Shown piece after piece: positions 60,240 through 64,000 of a stretch of 64,000 nt of DNA. Below the pieces are notes generated by a model. It was given only the letters and a program-made list of their open reading frames with translations, did not search any database and was not told where the DNA came from. The translations under genes were made by a program, and so were the position numbers. Location: the NCBI GenBank assembly GCA_012845835.1, contig JABAKD010000023.1, positions 2,739,197 through 2,803,196 on the forward strand, in the 5' to 3' direction. This DNA comes from Undaria pinnatifida (Eukaryota; Sar; Phaeophyceae; Laminariales; Alariaceae). Numbering within the stretch: position 1 is the stretch's first letter; each line of letters opens with the position of its first letter.

Positions 60240-62330
60240 GGCCTAAACGCCTCATTGCAAGATATACAACCCTATGATGGAGCTCACAACCGTGAGAGCT
60301 CGAGAAAGGGTATGCACCTACGATATACCAGTAGGAATCGGCCTACAATAACACGAAGGTCGCGGCCACTGAGCGCAAGGATACGAAGGGGGGCAAAGAA
60401 GAAGGTAAAAACGCGGAAACCAAATCAGAAGAGAAGAAAGGAACACGTGTCACGCTGTGAAGGCCAGACGAGTTTACGGCCTGAAGCGTAGTGCCGAAGG
60501 GGCGGGCGGTCGCTTCATTTCCCGGAAGACAAGAGAGAAATCAAGAACCACTGCCTGAACGAACATCAGAGTCTGCTACGTTGGACATGGACAGCGGACG
60601 TGGGGCCATCGGTTGGACGGTGGAAGAGAAACAACCAAGACGCGAAGAAGTACGACGTGGGCCATCGGTTGGACGGTGAAAGAGAAACTCCCTAGACGCG
60701 AAGAACTAGGCAAGCGTCGGGCCATTAATCGAAAGGCAGAAGAGAAAGAGCCTGAATTAAGAGAAAACAGAGAACAGTGCCTAAAACAATCTCAGGGTCC
60801 GCAAGGTTGGACCCGGAAGGCTGACGTGGAGCCATTGGTCGGAAGGCAAAACTATGAAGAACCAGTACGCTGAGGTGTAACGGAAGCACAGGGGCCGTAA
60901 TGTGGGACCTAGGAGGCTAGCAAAAGGCCCTTGGTCGAACTGTAGAACGGGAAACCGATGCTACCAAAACAAATCGCAAAAACCCAGTGAAAGACAACAC
61001 CTCAACATTGGCACAGACAACACCAAAATGGTGGTACTGGAGGCGTGTGTGATACGCCGGAAAGCTGAAGCGGGGCGCAACAGTGAGGTACCCTAAGAAG
61101 CTCTCTGGGTACAATACCGGGAAGACGGGAAGAGATAAGTGGTGAGGTCACCCAGCCGAAGCAATACGCAAACAAGGACAAAACTGAAACGTAGACACAG
61201 AAATACGGAGGAAACTGTCGGATGCCGGAAAAAGAGTCGACATGACACCTCAAGAGGCTACCTAATAACGGGAACAATGCTAGCAAACGTAGCGAGGCCA
61301 CTCGACCATAACAAAGCAAGCCAAAAATTGGGTCAACAAGAAGATACTCGTTCAGCTTAAATCAGCGCTTGAAGTGTCTAGCTCCAGAAAGAATGCAGGG
61401 AACAAAGATGAATATGAAGAAAGCTGCAGCTAGGTACCATACGTCGGGAACGCGGGGTCGCTAACGTGGAGCAACCCTAAAAAGGTAACCGAGAAAAATG
61501 CACGCAAAAACAGGAAAAAAGGCAAATCGTGTCGTAGCAACGTACTGCAGTCTGACAAAAAGAAGGAGGGTCCATAGAAAGGGACCTTGAAAGTCTACTT
61601 TAAGAAAACGAGCAACACTAGGTACGTAGCGAATGAATTTCTCCGAAAGCGATTTCGCCGAAAACATAACATGAAAGGGGGTCAACATGGATACGACCTA
61701 TATGGCCTGCGAAGCCAAACTGGGGTCAAAACGTGTGACCGATGAGATAAGTACGCCAACAAGCCAAGAGCAAAACGGGGGCGAAGAGAGAACGGCCTGT
61801 GGACTGCACAGTCAGGACGGGCTGTGAAGCCATGACTAAGGTCGGTGTAGTTAAACCCTATGGGCGGGTATGCCAAAAAAATGCAAGAGAAAGCGGCCGA
61901 CAGAAACAAGACCTGTTGGCTGCAAAGCCAGGACGTGGGTCAGTGTCGTTGGACCGTAGGGGCAGCGGTGCCGAGAGAAAAAGGTAAGAAAAGAGTGGTC
62001 CAGGGGAATAGATCCGCTGGCTACAAAGCAAGAACAGAGCCCGACTGCAAGGGGCTCTTGGGGCCAGGTACAACCAAACAAGAATGTGGAGGCCAGAAGA
62101 ACCGACAGATGGGCTGGAGAGCCAGCATGGGACCGCTAACGTGGGACCTAAGGGGGGCTCTCAATGTGAAGCCAGTGGTCGACAATATGGGACCATAGAC
62201 AGTAGCAATCTAGCTGAAATGCCGTAATACCAAGTGGCTAAGGCTAAAGTGCAGCGACGTCAGTCGTGTGAAGTACGCCAAGAAGAAAGAAAGGTCCAAC
62301 AACGAAAGGGACGTATGTCAAGGGGCAAGG
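60240..62330 (+). other. Purine-rich region with a decayed 59-bp tandem repeat, no gene
   Basis: The top strand is rich in A and G. GGGCCATCGGTTGGACGGTG starts at about 60604 and 60661, with a diverged third at about 60720 (GGGCCATTAATCGAAAGGCA), a period near 59 bp. Looser relatives (GTGGAGCCATTGGTCGGAAG, GCTAACGTGGGACC) occur to 62150. Open frames are Arg/Lys/Glu-rich and short, with no domain. Confidence 0.5.
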
Positions 62331-62340
62331 AGAAGTCCAA

Positions 62341-62609
62341 CAAACCAAGGCTACGGTAGGGTGGGTACCCCTATTTTTGGTGGTGTGTTAGAGCCACTCG
62401 CACGAGTAGCTCTGTACCCTACGGATGAAGATGGTTTAGGAACTTGGTTTGCCGCAGCTTAGATCACCTTTGCATTGCGTTTAATTTCGTCAATGTAAAA
62501 CATGAAGAAAACGTAATATCGCATAGGAACAAAGGGGTTACTCGCGCGAGTGACCCCTAGCCATTGAAATAAAAGGCCCAAAAGGGGACCCCCCTACCGT
62601 AGCCTGGGT
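62341..62609 (+). mobile_element. TIR element with CTACGGTAGG ends and two internal palindromes
   Basis: The left end reads CCAAGGCTACGGTAGGG; the right end on the opposite strand reads CCAGGCTACGGTAGGGGG. Internally are AGAGCCACTCGCACGAGTAG followed by CTCT, and GGGGTTACTCGCGCGAGTGA followed by CCCC, both palindromic. Length is about 269 bp with no coding frame. It is the best-preserved copy; 32035-32297 is the inverted counterpart. Confidence 0.85.
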
Positions 62610-64000
62610 CAACAGCAACAACAAAAAAAGGAGGTAATGCCTCGCGAAAAACGAAGAGAAAAAACGCGGGAAGCATCTATGTCGCCGCCAATCGCATACG
62701 GCGAGATAAAGTCGAGACGATAGAAAACCTCGACATGGTTCGGATACGCCATGTTTCGTCGGTATGCACGAAACGTGCACAGGCTACATCGGCGGTAGAA
62801 GGCGGAAGCAACCACAAAGGTGAACACTCGTCGTACTGTAGAAAAGTAGAACAACTAGGGCGCGAGTTCAGGATCAAGGCGCCCATGAAGATCACCGAAG
62901 AACCAACAAATGCCATAGCTTTAACGCGGCAAATAAGACAGAAGGCATACTACTACGGTGAGACGTTTTTAGAGCCTTAACGACAGTCTGACTTTAAGGG
63001 GGTACTTAGGGGATCAGCGAGGCGAGATAACTGACTGGAGCCCACCAGGTAAAATTGTACTGAGACAGTAAGGTCCAAAGCTAATACGCGAACGAATTTT
63101 CCCAGAAGAAAGGAGAGAGGGCTACTACGGTCGGTCGCTAGCTGCGCACAGCGATAACCACTAAGGAGCAAGCGTGCCCGGAAATAACAGGAGTAAAGAA
63201 AAATAATACCCGCCTTGCATGGACGCGAAAGCGGAAGGTATCGGTTCCGAACACTCACGAACGCCAGAGTCGGGAGGATACGCGTTATGAAGACGCACAC
63301 ACTGCAGAGGGGAAGGGGTGTACGTTCCTATCCGACCCATAGTGCAGGGGGAGGGGAAACCTAGACAGAATAACCAAGCTAACACGATATTAATTTCAAC
63401 ACATACCGTGAGCACGGTAAAATCGGGGTCTTAACACGACGGAGGGCTCAGAAACTCCACGAAAGAGCACGCACATGGTGCAGACGATATCTCGGCTGAG
63501 AAGGAATCAGGCGAAACTATTACGATGTCGCGGGCGGATACCGTAAGCCGGACAAAGGGAGGGGGCAAGTCACGTACAACTCTAATAATGCTAGCGGCGC
63601 GCATGCACAGCGTGCAAGCAAAGTTCAGGCTAATAAGGACCAAGCGAAACTATCATGGTTTCGGGGGTTGATACTATACAGAAGCCTAGAGGGGGGGGGG
63701 GTCGTGAACAAATGACGAACCCGAAAATACCAGCAAAAAGTTGACGTCGTGAAACTCTGAAAATGTGCCCTACTGTAACGCCATTCCTATTGGAAGCTAA
63801 GCGACAAAAAAACAGGGAAAACATACGCGAAAGCACTTGGATGTCCAATCAAGAAGAGGGGACTTGTGCAGGGCAACACGACGCAGACAAGGTGGACAAC
63901 ACGCCTCAACAAGCACCTGCGGCGTGCGTAGTGCAGAATAAAGAGGAAGGGTCAGAGCACATACCACGTATACCACAGTGGTAACAGAACTAATACGACG
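62610..64000. other. No recognisable gene
   Basis: Short frames on both strands only, with composition like that of 60240-62330. The window ends within this sequence. Confidence 0.4.

Overview
The window looks like nuclear DNA from an intron-rich, repeat-rich eukaryote. There are no dense ORFs, operons or ribosome-binding sites. The one convincing host gene is split by GT-AG introns of up to 14.7 kb, and most of the rest is dispersed or tandem repeat. GC content near 50 percent, long introns, a ZIF1/MFS-type transporter and a multi-exon hAT transposase relic would fit a photosynthetic stramenopile such as a brown alga. That assignment is inference and has not been tested by search.

Layout. 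Positions 1-9000 are repeats: a purine-rich dispersed repeat, a tRNA-derived SINE, a 345-bp satellite with a dimeric higher-order structure (3071-5815), a duplicated AT-rich block and a long minus-strand copy of a composite G-rich repeat (family A). Positions 9030-13080 hold no recognisable gene. Positions 13.7-19.1 kb carry a TIR element built on a repeated ATATAGTGCGGGT motif, a 55-bp inverted repeat, a tandem SINE-like block and two long family A copies.

From 19701 to 44540 (+) lies a 12-helix major facilitator transporter gene. Nine exons can be joined in phase to about 540 codons. Intron 2 (21639-36386) alone is 14.7 kb and holds family A copies, a SINE, a SINE-like copy, a TIR element and a large inverted repeat. 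A second TIR element of the same family lies in intron 6 (40.1-40.4 kb).

From 44.9 to 59 kb the sequence is mostly transposon relics. An OTU-type cysteine protease pseudogene (46089-46742, minus) has a recent partial duplicate (46952-47342). A SINE and a family A copy follow. A decayed hAT transposase gene spans 51.4-56.1 kb, with a BED-finger region, an LWT-type motif and a C-terminal region. Two copies of another dispersed repeat follow it. From 59.9 to 64 kb the top strand is purine-rich and has no gene, apart from a TIR element at 62.3-62.6 kb with a conserved internal hairpin.

The genes do not form a pathway. The window is one transporter gene in a transposon-dense landscape. What may be undescribed are the repeat families: composite family A with strand-fixed G-tracts, the SINEs, the hairpin-bearing TIR elements and the satellite.
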